This document shows, piece by piece, positions 18,074-26,800 of a DNA stretch of 64,000 bases; within the stretch, counting starts at the first letter, position 1; each line of letters opens with the position of its first letter. This DNA comes from an uncultured Schlesneria sp. GTDB lineage: Bacteria > Planctomycetota > Planctomycetia > Planctomycetales > Planctomycetaceae. The position numbers were made by a program, and so were the translations under genes. The DNA lies in contig CAIMFH010000092.1 in assembly GCA_903840265.1 (NCBI GenBank), positions 1-64,000 of the forward strand, written 5' to 3'. The notes under the pieces are model-generated. The model did not search any database. It was not told where the DNA came from and saw nothing but the letters and a program-made list of their open reading frames with translations.

Positions 18074-18184
18074 TCACTTGCTGTTTTTCTTGTCGGCCTT
18101 GGCCTTGCGTTTCTCTTTCAGAGACAGCACCGCCTTCTTCTGAGGTTCTTTCTTGCTTTTGTCGCCTTTTCCTTTTTCCGCCAT
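18074..18184 (-). CDS. Very small lysine-rich conserved protein
   Basis: 36 residues, starting MAEKGKGDKSKKEP and ending KAKADKKNSK; about 40 percent lysine. GAAGGA lies about 8 bases upstream of the ATG, a good ribosome binding site. I recall similar tiny Lys-rich proteins with an LKEKRK core annotated as hypothetical in planctomycetes and other bacteria. The charge suggests nucleic-acid or ribosome binding, but no function is known. The frame extends upstream to 18436 without family-like composition, so the short form is preferred. Confidence 0.6.
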   Translation of the reverse strand: MAEKGKGDKSKKEPQKKAVLSLKEKRKAKADKKNSK

Positions 18185-18747
18185 TTGAATTGATCCTTCG
18201 TTGTGATGACGTGTAACGGAGAGCAAATTGCCTTGCGAAAGATACGGTGTCGGAGGGACTCGCGTCAAACCCTCGGTCACTGAGTGAGCCGTTTGACTAC
18301 TCTGCTCATCGCGCGCACTGGAACCCGTCAGTAGCTTAACCACGTGGGCAACGCCCTGCGCGCGATGAAGAATCAGGCGAAGTCCTTTGATCGGCCGATG
18401 AGGAACATCTCCCGCCATGCTCCCATTCGCGCGCACGGCATCACCTCACGCGGTTAGAGAAAAATGACTTCACCGTGATGCCTTTGAAAGCGACCAGCAT
18501 TGTGGCATGTTTTGTATCAGTCGAACTCGCGCCAAAATCCCTCTGCCGTGTATTTCCCTCCGACTTTTTCGGGGAAAAGTCTCTTCGCCAAAACAGCGAA
18601 TCGCGAATGGTGGCAATCGTGCTTTAGGATTGAATGTCTTGGGAAATGCGCGGTTTTTGTCGGGTTCAGGAACATCGGGCGAATGTGGGTGTCCGGTAGA
18701 CCGCCACGACAATGCCGAGTTTAACGGTTGTTGAAGGAAACGGTTTG
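18185..18747. other. Divergent intergenic region with repeat remnants
   Basis: About 560 bases between the Lys-rich gene and the beta-propeller gene. It contains a degenerate copy of the GTGGGCAACGCC repeat (18336-18362), a 7-bp hairpin GACTTTT-TCGGGG-AAAAGTC at 18562-18581, and no credible gene. Promoters for both neighbours should lie here but could not be defined. Confidence 0.5.
18336..18362. repeat. Degenerate copy of the GTGGGCAACGCC dispersed repeat
   Basis: The 27 bases starting TTAACCACGTGGGCAACGCC match the arm at 61767-61793 at 25 of 27 positions. Only one arm is evident here. Confidence 0.7.
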
Positions 18748-20730
18748 ATGAGAACAATAGCATTCGCGGCAGTACTGGCCACGACAATTCTTGGGGTGAG
18801 TGAAACTTCAATCGTCGCGGCCGCCACACTGACGGGGACCGTCCAGTCCGGCGGACTCGAGAACGCGCAACCTCGTTCTAAAGTGCTCGTGTCGCTGTAT
18901 GAGGCCACGGAACTCGTTCCGATCATCCGGGGGTTCGCCAAGACAGACGCCGCAGGACATTTCTCGATTACGACGACGAAGACCTCAACCAACAGCATCT
19001 TCTTCGCGGTCGCATCCGGTGACTTGGGCACCGACATGGTCACCATCATCGGACCAACGCTACCACCGTCCATCACAATCAATGAATTGACCACAGTCGC
19101 TGCGGCCTATTCAATGGCGCAGTTCTATCGCACTGGCTGGATTGCGGGCAGTGCATTTCAATTGCAGCTTGCGGCAGGGATGAATGACAACATCGTATCG
19201 CCTGTCACCGGACATTCATCGGAAGTTCTGCTGACAACTCCGAACTCATACGAGACGAATTCACTGTGTTCGACGCGATCGCTGGCGAACCTGGTGTCGA
19301 TCTGCGTCCGGAATCCGCTGAAGGCATTGGCGTTCTATCAATTGACCAAGTCGCCACTCGGGTTGTCCCCCTTAAATATGCCACAAGCACTAGCCAACCT
19401 GGCGCGCAATCCGGGCCAGAACGTGCTGATGATCTACAGCATGAGTATGCTCAGTTCGGTTTATTCGCCCGCATTGATGCAGATGCCCGACGCCTGGACG
19501 ATCACGGTGAAGGTCAATGATTCCGGCGATGATGCCAATATGTTCGGTGGACCGGGAAACATCGCATTCGATTCACAGGGGTATGCCTGGATCGCCAATA
19601 ACGTCATTCAAGGGACACCGAACTCAACGACGTACTGCATCGTTCTGAAGCCGAATGGGAAGCCGTCGGATGGAAGCAATGGGCGACCACAATCGCCGTT
19701 TACGGGCGGTGGCCTGCTGGGGACTGGATTTGGCGTGACAATCGACCCGACCAGTCAAACGGTATGGTACGGAAACTTTGGGTGGGGTGGAGAGGCGTAT
19801 CAACCTTCGCCCACTGGAAACGGTAGCGCATCTCAATTCACGCTGGCTGGCGCTCCGCTTTCAGGTTCGAACGGATACCAAGGTGGTCTCGATCGAGTTC
19901 AAGGCTTGCAGGGCGACCGCAGCGGAAATATGTGGCTGACTAGTTACGGCAACGATCAACTCGTCGTGTTCCTGAAGGGGAAATATCAGAACTCAATCAA
20001 TTTTCCGCAACCTCGGGATAGTAAGCCGTTCGATGTCACCGTCGCACCGGACGGCACCGCCTGGCTCACCAATGGAGGTGGCTTTAGTGGTGAGGGGCCT
20101 TGCAGTGTTTCCCGCTATCGTCTCGCGACGGACCCGAGAACGGGGAAGACGACGATCCAGCAGATGTTCAATACGCCATTGGGCAGGTCGTTGAAGGCCG
20201 TGCAACTCGACTCGTTCGGCAATGCGTGGGTGGCGTCGCAAGGCGACTCTTCGGTTTACCAGTTGAACCCACAAGGCAAAATCATCGGCCAGTACACCGG
20301 CATCGGTGGGGTTTACTATCCCTGGGGTATTGCGATTGATGGTGAAGATAATGTCTGGGTCGCCAATTTTGGCCCGCTAACACCGAACGATGTCTATGCA
20401 CACTCAAGAGTCTCGAAACTTTGTGGAGCGAACCCGCTGACTCGACCGCCGTTCACCAAAGTGGGGGATGCAATTTCGCCTGCCCTGGGATACACGGTGC
20501 CGAACGCTGGCGAGCAAGTGTTGCTGCACAATCGAGATCCGCTCTATGGTCCGGGTGCTGATCCTGCTTACACCCCGATGATGCGCCTGACATCAGTTGT
20601 GATCGATCAGGCCGGGAATGTCTGGGCGGTCAATAACTGGAAGCCAGATTTCAACACCGACGTGACCACAAACCCCGGTGGTGATGGCGTCGTGATTTTC
20701 GTGGGGTTGGCTCCGCCACCAAAGAAATAA
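18748..20730 (+). CDS. Secreted NHL/virginiamycin-lyase-like beta-propeller protein
   Basis: 660 residues from MRTIAFAAVLATT, a typical signal peptide ending near IVAAA. GAAGGAAA precedes this ATG, so it is preferred over the ATG 12 codons upstream. Residues about 25-110 look like a carboxypeptidase-regulatory or transthyretin-like beta domain. The C-terminal 450 residues carry repeated blades with the pattern A-D--G--W-AN (GYAWIANN, GNMWLTSY, GTAWLTNG, GNAWVASQ, DNVWVANF, GNVWAVNN), as in NHL and Vgb-type propellers. No catalytic assignment is safe; a structural or binding role in the envelope is equally likely. A strong intrinsic terminator follows. Confidence 0.75.
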   Translation: MRTIAFAAVLATTILGVSETSIVAAATLTGTVQSGGLENAQPRSKVLVSLYEATELVPIIRGFAKTDAAGHFSITTTKTSTNSIFFAVASGDLGTDMVTIIGPTLPPSITINELTTVAAAYSMAQFYRTGWIAGSAFQLQLAAGMNDNIVSPVTGHSSEVLLTTPNSYETNSLCSTRSLANLVSICVRNPLKALAFYQLTKSPLGLSPLNMPQALANLARNPGQNVLMIYSMSMLSSVYSPALMQMPDAWTITVKVNDSGDDANMFGGPGNIAFDSQGYAWIANNVIQGTPNSTTYCIVLKPNGKPSDGSNGRPQSPFTGGGLLGTGFGVTIDPTSQTVWYGNFGWGGEAYQPSPTGNGSASQFTLAGAPLSGSNGYQGGLDRVQGLQGDRSGNMWLTSYGNDQLVVFLKGKYQNSINFPQPRDSKPFDVTVAPDGTAWLTNGGGFSGEGPCSVSRYRLATDPRTGKTTIQQMFNTPLGRSLKAVQLDSFGNAWVASQGDSSVYQLNPQGKIIGQYTGIGGVYYPWGIAIDGEDNVWVANFGPLTPNDVYAHSRVSKLCGANPLTRPPFTKVGDAISPALGYTVPNAGEQVLLHNRDPLYGPGADPAYTPMMRLTSVVIDQAGNVWAVNNWKPDFNTDVTTNPGGDGVVIFVGLAPPPKK

Positions 20731-20783
20731 TTGAAAGTCAGACTCGATCCCGACAGGTCAGGTGGAGATGCATCGTGGAATTC

Positions 20784-20813
20784 AGCCCGCCAATTTATCG
20801 CGGGCTATTTTTT
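20784..20813 (+). terminator. Intrinsic terminator of the beta-propeller gene
   Basis: AGCCCGC (20784-20790) and GCGGGCT (20800-20806) form a 7-bp GC-rich stem with a 9-nt loop, followed directly by ATTTTTTG. It lies 54 bases after the stop codon. Confidence 0.8.
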
Positions 20814-20818
20814 GCTCA

Positions 20819-20914
20819 TGGCATTCCCGCGGAGGCGGGAATCCAGTGAGTCGCGGGACATTGTTGAGGAGTGCCGCTGTGACACGACGAATTCCTGTCT
20901 GCGCGGGAATGACA
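20819..20914. repeat. Inverted-repeat intergenic element, CATTCCCGCG type
   Basis: Arms at 20819-20844 and 20889-20914 are inverted copies matching at 21 of 26 positions. Both contain CATTCCCGCG and GGAAT. Each arm also folds on itself, for example ATTCCCGC with GCGGGAAT. It has the size and layout of a small non-coding mobile repeat and lies between two convergent genes. Confidence 0.65.
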
Positions 20915-20950
20915 GAAGTGCGCGATGACCAAGCGGTGGAGTAACTCGAG

Positions 20951-22435
20951 TTAGTAGGCTCGGCGTTGGCGTGATGATGGAATGTCGAGTGCCTTGCGGT
21001 ACTTGGTGACAGTGCGGCGAGCCAGGTTGTAGCCGTGCTTGGCGAGCTCTTCGACAAGGGCATCGTCGCTGAGCGGATCGTTCTTGTCTTCCGCCTCGAC
21101 GATCTCTTTCAGCTTGATGCGGATGATGTCCCAGGCGACTTCCTCGCCTGTTTCGGTCACTGTTCCGCCGCCGAAGAATCGCTTCAGTGGATAGAGACCG
21201 CGCGGCGTCTGGATCCACTTGTCGTCGACCGCTCGCGAAACTGTCGTGACGTGGACTTTGACCACATCGGCGATCTCTTGCATCTTGAGTGGCGAGATCG
21301 CTTCAGGGCCGTATTCGAGGAACCCGTTCTGGCGATCGACGATTGCCTGGGCGACTCGCTTCAACGTATTGTGACGTTGTTCGATACTTTCGATCAGCCA
21401 TTTGGCCGAGTCGATCTTCCGCTTGATATATTCCTTGGTCTTGGCATCGACACCCGCCTTCAGCATTTCCTGATAGCGTTTGCTGATTCGCAACCGAGGG
21501 GTGTATTCGTCTTCCAGTCGGACGACCCACTTATCGTCGGCCAACTTGTCGACGAAAACATCTGGAGTAACTGCCTGAGCCGGGCGTGCTTCGAAACCTT
21601 TGCCGGGATACGGATCCAGTTTCTTCAGTTCTTCGAATGCCTCTTTGATGGTCGCGATCGAATAACCTGTCTTGCGTTCGATCAATGGCAGGCGGTTCTG
21701 CGCCAAATCTTCGAAGTGAGACGTGATCAGCGTCGTTAGAACATCGCGATGCGGCGTCTCTTCGGTGACTTGCAGCAACAGGCATTCGCGCCAATCGCGT
21801 GCTCCACAACCGGGCGGGTCCAGGCGCTGAATCAGTTGCAACGCGGCTTGCGCATCAGTGGGAGATATCGGTCGACCGTAGACCTGAATCAGTTCGGGCA
21901 GCGACTGTGACAAACGCCCATTCGGATCCAGGTTTTGAATCAGGAACTCACCGAAGTCTCGGACTTCGACCGGTGAGTTGAAGTAGAAGAACTGTTCCAA
22001 CAGGTATTCGGTCAGCGATTGCGGCTTCTCGCAGACATTCGAGATCATGTCGTGCTGGCGGTCCGAATCGTCTTCCATTCGGTTGGAGGACGGCTTGCTG
22101 CCGGAAGTGTAGTTGTCTTCGGGCCAATCCTGCGAGATCTCCAGCAGGCGTTCGAAATCGGCTTCGTTGTTGTTGTTCGAATCAACCTGCAGGATTTCTT
22201 CGCCAACGCTTTTCTCGGCCGCTTCTTCCCGAGCCTCTTCGCGATTGTGTTCGGCTTCGGGGGCGTCGGGGTCCGAGGCAAGTCGTTCCAGACAAGGATT
22301 TTCGCTGATTTCCTGTTCGATTCGTTCATCCAGCGCCATCAATGGCAACTGGAGAATTTCCATCGATTGAATCATGCGCGGAGCCAGCTTCATTTGCTGG
22401 CTCATCTTCATCTGCTGTGAAAAATTCAGATGCAT
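20951..22435 (-). CDS. rpoN: RNA polymerase sigma-54 factor
   Basis: 494 residues, normal for the family. Region I opens with the glutamine- and leucine-rich activator-interacting segment ([20 protein letters not shown]), followed by an acidic region II. The core-binding and DNA-binding regions end in the RpoN box [12 protein letters not shown], which reads the -24 promoter element. Sigma-54 directs activator-dependent transcription. It is the last gene of a minus-strand run dnaX-ebfC-recR-rpoN, with 113 bases between recR and rpoN. No enhancer-binding activator gene is in the window. Confidence 0.97.
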   Translation of the reverse strand: MHLNFSQQMKMSQQMKLAPRMIQSMEILQLPLMALDERIEQEISENPCLERLASDPDAPEAEHNREEAREEAAEKSVGEEILQVDSNNNNEADFERLLEISQDWPEDNYTSGSKPSSNRMEDDSDRQHDMISNVCEKPQSLTEYLLEQFFYFNSPVEVRDFGEFLIQNLDPNGRLSQSLPELIQVYGRPISPTDAQAALQLIQRLDPPGCGARDWRECLLLQVTEETPHRDVLTTLITSHFEDLAQNRLPLIERKTGYSIATIKEAFEELKKLDPYPGKGFEARPAQAVTPDVFVDKLADDKWVVRLEDEYTPRLRISKRYQEMLKAGVDAKTKEYIKRKIDSAKWLIESIEQRHNTLKRVAQAIVDRQNGFLEYGPEAISPLKMQEIADVVKVHVTTVSRAVDDKWIQTPRGLYPLKRFFGGGTVTETGEEVAWDIIRIKLKEIVEAEDKNDPLSDDALVEELAKHGYNLARRTVTKYRKALDIPSSRQRRAY

Positions 22436-22548
22436 GATTGATTGCGGATCAAAGGTGTTGGACGATGCAAGTTGTTTGCAGTTTCATCCGCTTACCCTGT
22501 CCCCGCATGCTCCTGCGGAAAAGGTCACTGCTGATTCGACTGCGGTGT

Positions 22549-23181
22549 TCAAAACGACTGACGGCCCCGCAAGGCATCCGCCAGCATCTCTCGATTGGCA
22601 AACTCTAGCACACTTCCCGATGCGATCCCGCGAGCAAGCCGTGTGATCTTCACATTGTCATTGGCCAGCAAGTTCGAGATGAAAAGGGCGGTTCCATCCC
22701 CTTCCAAAGTCGGGTTTGTCGCCATCACAATCTCTCGAACTCCCTGGGTGCGTACTCGCTTGACCAAGGCACTAATCGTCAATTCATCAGGACCGATTCC
22801 ATTCAGCGGGGAAATACGTCCTCCCAGGACGTGGTAAACCCCGCCGAAGATTCCGGCCGCTTCTAATGCCAACAAATCGCGCGACTGTTCGACGACACAC
22901 ACCGCGTGGTGGTCGCGTCGTGAGTCCGCACAAATGTCGCACTGATCGTTCTCCGTCAGGTTGAAGCAAACAGAACAGCTGTGGACTCGCGTTTTGACTT
23001 GCCGAATGGCTTCCGCGAGCGAATTGGCTTCTTCCTCGGGGCACGACAGCAAGTGGTTTGCTAAACGCTCCGCCGACTTGCGACCAATTCCGGGCAGCGA
23101 CGCCAACCGGTTAATCAGATTTCCCACGGCTTTACCGTAGGGGTGCGCAGTAGACTCTTCGAACTTCGCCATCCGTGTCAT
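22549..23181 (-). CDS. recR: Recombination mediator protein RecR
   Basis: 210 residues. Order of elements: helix-hairpin-helix with [16 protein letters not shown], the four-cysteine zinc finger [16 protein letters not shown], and a Toprim domain with [12 protein letters not shown]. RecR works with RecF and RecO to load RecA at gaps. It lies 47 bases after ebfC in the classic dnaX-ebfC-recR arrangement. Start is at 23181, or three codons later at the internal ATG. Confidence 0.97.
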   Translation of the reverse strand: MTRMAKFEESTAHPYGKAVGNLINRLASLPGIGRKSAERLANHLLSCPEEEANSLAEAIRQVKTRVHSCSVCFNLTENDQCDICADSRRDHHAVCVVEQSRDLLALEAAGIFGGVYHVLGGRISPLNGIGPDELTISALVKRVRTQGVREIVMATNPTLEGDGTALFISNLLANDNVKITRLARGIASGSVLEFANREMLADALRGRQSF

Positions 23182-23228
23182 TCACCTCATCGAGACTGGG
23201 CCGACCCAGTACTTCATCATCTGCAGTG

Positions 23229-23576
23229 TTACAATCCCAGACCAGACATCGCGGAAGACAGCCCCGGGATATCCATCCCTCCTGTCACCGCCTGCATCTC
23301 TTTCATCTGTGCTTCACGAATCTTGTCGAAGGCTTGATTGGTCGCCGAGCAAATGAGCTCTTCTACCATTTCTCGGTCACCAGACTGGAACAGCGTCGGA
23401 TCGATCCGGCAGCTCAAGACTTTCATCGCGCCGCTGACTTCGACCGTCACCATTCCTGCCCCAGCCTGACCTTCACTCTTCAGGCTGGCGATCCGATCTT
23501 TGACTTCCTGAAGCTTGCCGCTCATCCCTTGTGCCTGTTTCAGCATGGACGCGACAGCTGCGAATTCTTTTAGCAT
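23229..23576 (-). CDS. ebfC: Nucleoid-associated protein, YbaB/EbfC family
   Basis: 115 residues from MLKEFAAVASMLKQ. The N-terminal helix is followed by the conserved MVTVEVSGAMKVLSCRIDP strand region and a C-terminal helix. Family members form pincer-shaped dimers that bind DNA. The ATG at 23576 lies 4 bases after the dnaX stop, and this position between dnaX and recR is diagnostic. A longer frame upstream overlaps dnaX and is rejected. Confidence 0.93.
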   Translation of the reverse strand: MLKEFAAVASMLKQAQGMSGKLQEVKDRIASLKSEGQAGAGMVTVEVSGAMKVLSCRIDPTLFQSGDREMVEELICSATNQAFDKIREAQMKEMQAVTGGMDIPGLSSAMSGLGL

Positions 23577-23580
23577 GGCA

Positions 23581-25353
23581 TTAACCCTCCGCCCCGGCCT
23601 TTTCGTCAGCCGCATGGGATTGCATCTTCCAGCCCTTGATTCCAAACACATCCATCATTTCTTGAAGATAGGGATCGTCCGTCTCTTCCACGACGCGTGA
23701 TTTCGCGGGAACCTTTGCTGGTGTTGCCACCGCTTTGGGTTCCGCAGCAATCGCTTCAGTCAGGTGGAAGCGAACTCGAACACGTTTTCCGACTAGTTCG
23801 AAAATAATCTGTTCAAGTCGATTCACCACTTCCGGGCGATCACACTGTCGTCGATCGAGATCATAGTTCGCTGGGAACAAAAAATCCAGCTGACTTGGCC
23901 CAGAAATTGCAGTCTTTGCGACTCGCCTAAGATGCGCGCCGATCATATCGTTCAAACGGATTAGAAGGGCTGCGTGCAACTCTTGCTCGCAACCGGGTTT
24001 CCAATCGATGATGGGAGCCTGTGACGGCGCGGCACCCGTAGGCTCCTCTTCAACTGACGCATTGGTCATGTTCGGATCGGCGGCAGCCTGCGCAATTTCA
24101 GACCGATCTGATCGATCTACGTCATTTTTTTTTTCGCCTGCAACATTGGTTGGAGGCAATTCCCGAGCCACTGTCAGGGATCTTGGCGGCGTTTGCGGCA
24201 GGCTGGCTCCCGAACCGCCTCTCAGCTTCGCAACCAATTCGTCGATCCGGTCCAAATCCTCCAGCATCGAGATTCGGATCAACGCGAGTTCCGCGAGGGC
24301 ACGACCATACGTGACGCGCTGCATGCGCGCCTTTGTTTCGGCCATGATCTGCATTGCCGCGACGATCGTTTGCAGCCCCCACTTCGATGCTTGGGTCAAC
24401 AAGGCAGGTCGTTGATCTGCACCAACGCTGAGTAAGGGGGCGTCCGTCGCTCCGCACGCGGTGACCATTAGATCACGAAAATAGCCGATGAACTGATCTG
24501 TCAGGGCTTCCAGTTGCACCCCTTCGTCGAGTGCCCCTTCCAAACGCTGCAGAGTTCCCGCGCGATCGCGGTCGATCATCGCGTTCATGATCCCGACAAC
24601 GCGATCATCTGGAGCCGTCCCCAGCAGGCGGTGAACATCGGCCGAAGTGATCTTTTCGGACCCAAATGCGAGCAATTGGTCGAACAGCGACTGGCTATCT
24701 CGCATCGATCCGGCAGCGCGACGTGCGACCAACTCCAGCGCGTCGGGATCGACCTCAAACCCTTCCGCTTCAGCCAACTGCCCCAGTCGCAATTTGATGT
24801 TATATGTCGAAATCGTGCCGAAATCGAACCGCTGGCAACGCGACAGAATCGTGTCGGGAACCTTATTGGGTTCGGTCGTGCAGAAGACGAACTTTACCAG
24901 CGGAGGCGGTTCTTCCAACGTCTTCAGGAGGGCGTTGAACGCCTCCTTCGTCAGCATGTGAACTTCGTCGATGATGTAGACTTTGTACTTCGATCGCATC
25001 GACTTCACGCCGACGTTCGCTCGTAGCGAGCGGATATCGTCGATCCCGCGGTTGGATGCACCGTCGATTTCTGATACGTCAACATCCTGCCCGGCGCTGA
25101 CGCCATTGCAGATTTCACAGTTGTTGCAGGGGACGCCGTCGGCGTCCACATTAGGGCAGTTCAGGGCTTTGGCGAAGATCCGCGCCATCGACGTTTTCCC
25201 AACGCCGCGAGCCCCCGTAAACAGATAAGCATGCGCGACTCGGTTCTCGCGAATCGCGTTGCGAAGCGTTTGAGCAATGCGTTCCTGGCCCACGACTTCC
25301 GTAAAAGTCTGCGGGCGGAAGCGGCGAGCCAAAACAGTGTATTGAGCGTCCAT
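23581..25353 (-). CDS. dnaX: DNA polymerase III subunit gamma/tau
   Basis: 590 residues. The AAA+ clamp-loader domain has Walker A GARGVGKTS near residue 50, a four-cysteine zinc site (CPNVDADGVPCNNCEIC), Walker B in YIIDEVHML and sensor 1 in FVFCTTEP. Domain III follows, then a variable C-terminal region (about 370-590) expected to bind DnaB and the alpha subunit. A TTTTTTTT tract on the plus strand near 24125 gives an A-run (K codons AAA AAA AAA) on the coding strand, so frameshifting to a short gamma form is conceivable. First gene of the dnaX-ebfC-recR run. Confidence 0.96.
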   Translation of the reverse strand: MDAQYTVLARRFRPQTFTEVVGQERIAQTLRNAIRENRVAHAYLFTGARGVGKTSMARIFAKALNCPNVDADGVPCNNCEICNGVSAGQDVDVSEIDGASNRGIDDIRSLRANVGVKSMRSKYKVYIIDEVHMLTKEAFNALLKTLEEPPPLVKFVFCTTEPNKVPDTILSRCQRFDFGTISTYNIKLRLGQLAEAEGFEVDPDALELVARRAAGSMRDSQSLFDQLLAFGSEKITSADVHRLLGTAPDDRVVGIMNAMIDRDRAGTLQRLEGALDEGVQLEALTDQFIGYFRDLMVTACGATDAPLLSVGADQRPALLTQASKWGLQTIVAAMQIMAETKARMQRVTYGRALAELALIRISMLEDLDRIDELVAKLRGGSGASLPQTPPRSLTVARELPPTNVAGEKKNDVDRSDRSEIAQAAADPNMTNASVEEEPTGAAPSQAPIIDWKPGCEQELHAALLIRLNDMIGAHLRRVAKTAISGPSQLDFLFPANYDLDRRQCDRPEVVNRLEQIIFELVGKRVRVRFHLTEAIAAEPKAVATPAKVPAKSRVVEETDDPYLQEMMDVFGIKGWKMQSHAADEKAGAEG

Positions 25354-25407
25354 GATGAAGCCACTAAATCGTCAAGCTGGAAGGCACAGGCGGTCGTTCT
25401 GGGGCAC

Positions 25408-25438
25408 ACTATCCACTATCCCGAAGTGACTATCCACT
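25408..25438. promoter_or_regulatory. Paired 10-bp direct repeat upstream of dnaX
   Basis: ACTATCCACT occurs at 25408-25417 and again at 25429-25438. The start-to-start distance is 21 bases, two helical turns. A partial third copy lies between them. It lies 55-85 bases before the dnaX start and upstream of the divergent deacetylase-like gene, a plausible operator position. No binding protein can be named. Confidence 0.3.
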
Positions 25439-25622
25439 CACCCCACGGCATCGGATTGGAATCTGCCGATTTGTTGATTGCGTGTCGCGGAAGGTGAAGT
25501 ATGCGTGCGGATTCTGTCGTGTTTCTCGTAGCGTGCGGGGTCACTTGTCGATTCAACGCGGCCCTGCCAGACTTTCCGCAATATCGACGATTAGACCGCG
25601 CCCACGAGAACGGAAGTCTCGC

Positions 25623-26555
25623 ATGACAATCCTGTACACGGATGACGCCTTCCTGCAGCATCAGACTGGCACGCACAACGAGCGGCCTCAGCGATTGGTG
25701 TCGATCACCGACGAACTGACCCGCACCGGCCTCGCAGCAAAGTGCAAGCCCGCTGCAACGCGAGTCGCGACGGTCGAAGAACTCTCTCGCATTCACGGCG
25801 TTATGTACATTGGTCGTGTCGACGAATATGCGAAGGCTGGCGGAGGGTGGATTGAGCAGGACACGTTCATGTCACGCGAATCCTACGACGTAGCCTGCCG
25901 CGCGGCCGGGACTGGGATGGCCGCGGTCGATGCGGTGATGAAGGGGCCGGACAAGTCGGCCCTGTGTCTGGTGCGGCCTCCGGGACATCACGCACTCGCT
26001 CACGACGCGATGGGATTCTGCCTGTTCAACAACGTCGCCGTGGCCGCTGACTATGCCATCAAGCACCACAAGCTGGATCGGGTGCTGGTGGTTGATTGGG
26101 ATGTGCATCACGGCAACGGGACCCAGGATATTTTCTACGAACGTGAGGATGTCTGGTTCCTATCCGCACATCGGTCTCCGTTTTATCCCGGCACGGGGGC
26201 GAAAGACGAAACAGGCACGGGAAAAGGGTTGGCGACGAAGTTCAATCTGCCAGTGACCTTCGGGACATCGCGGAAGGACTACTTGACCCAGTTCGAGTCG
26301 TTGCTGACCGATGCCGCGACGAAATGTAAGCCGCAGTTGATCCTGATCAGTGCAGGATTCGATGCACACGCGGAAGATCCGATCGGATCGCTGGGCCTCC
26401 AGACCGAGGACTTCCAGACCCTGACGAAACTAGTGCAGCAAGTGGCGAACACGCATTGCAAGGGCCGAATCGTCAGTTGTCTAGAGGGAGGCTACAACGT
26501 GAAACGCCTGGCCGAGTCGGTCGCGTGTCACTTAGAGACGCTACTGGCCGGTTGA
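25623..26555 (+). CDS. Histone deacetylase-family amidohydrolase
   Basis: 310 residues from [10 protein letters not shown]. The family active site is complete: [11 protein letters not shown] (His122, His123), the metal-binding [15 protein letters not shown] (Asp160, His162) and [11 protein letters not shown]. Bacterial members deacetylate acetylpolyamines, acetoin-related compounds or acetyl-lysine; the sequence does not decide which. The open frame reaches back to 25482, but GGAAG before the ATG at 25623 and family length favour the shorter form. It is divergent from dnaX. Confidence 0.9.
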   Translation: MTILYTDDAFLQHQTGTHNERPQRLVSITDELTRTGLAAKCKPAATRVATVEELSRIHGVMYIGRVDEYAKAGGGWIEQDTFMSRESYDVACRAAGTGMAAVDAVMKGPDKSALCLVRPPGHHALAHDAMGFCLFNNVAVAADYAIKHHKLDRVLVVDWDVHHGNGTQDIFYEREDVWFLSAHRSPFYPGTGAKDETGTGKGLATKFNLPVTFGTSRKDYLTQFESLLTDAATKCKPQLILISAGFDAHAEDPIGSLGLQTEDFQTLTKLVQQVANTHCKGRIVSCLEGGYNVKRLAESVACHLETLLAG

Positions 26556-26564
26556 AGACAGGAC

Positions 26565-26600
26565 GGGTGCCACGGTTTTGGAGTCCTCGACAAGGCCGTG
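26565..26600 (+). repeat. Dispersed repeat, GGGTGCC type, copy 1
   Basis: Starts GGGTGCCACGGTTTTGGAGT and ends AAGGCCGTG. The first 20 bases match the inverted copy at 53282-53324 at 19 positions. It is followed by a 10-bp hairpin (26602-26625). Confidence 0.65.
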
Positions 26601-26601
26601 C

Positions 26602-26625
26602 TGATGAAAGCAAACGCTTTCATCA
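26602..26625. other. Perfect hairpin after dispersed repeat
   Basis: TGATGAAAGC, loop AAAC, GCTTTCATCA. It sits directly after the GGGTGCC repeat and 47 bases after the deacetylase stop codon. It could serve as a processing or termination structure, though no T-run follows. Confidence 0.5.
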
Positions 26626-26800
26626 ACGACAGGGACGACCGGATTCTAAGCCGATAGGCATAACAATCGTCGTCCAAATCACTTGTGACTCACGGCCCCG
26701 GTCAAGAAGAGTTAGCCTAGCGGCCGAAACCTGTTGACCACTTCGGCAGATTCTGCCATATCTCGCCCCGAACGAGTGATTGATCTTCAGCAGGGATGCG

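Noticed and set aside
20731-20944. Short plus-strand frames after the propeller gene
   Set aside because: They read through a terminator and an inverted-repeat element, so they are not genes.
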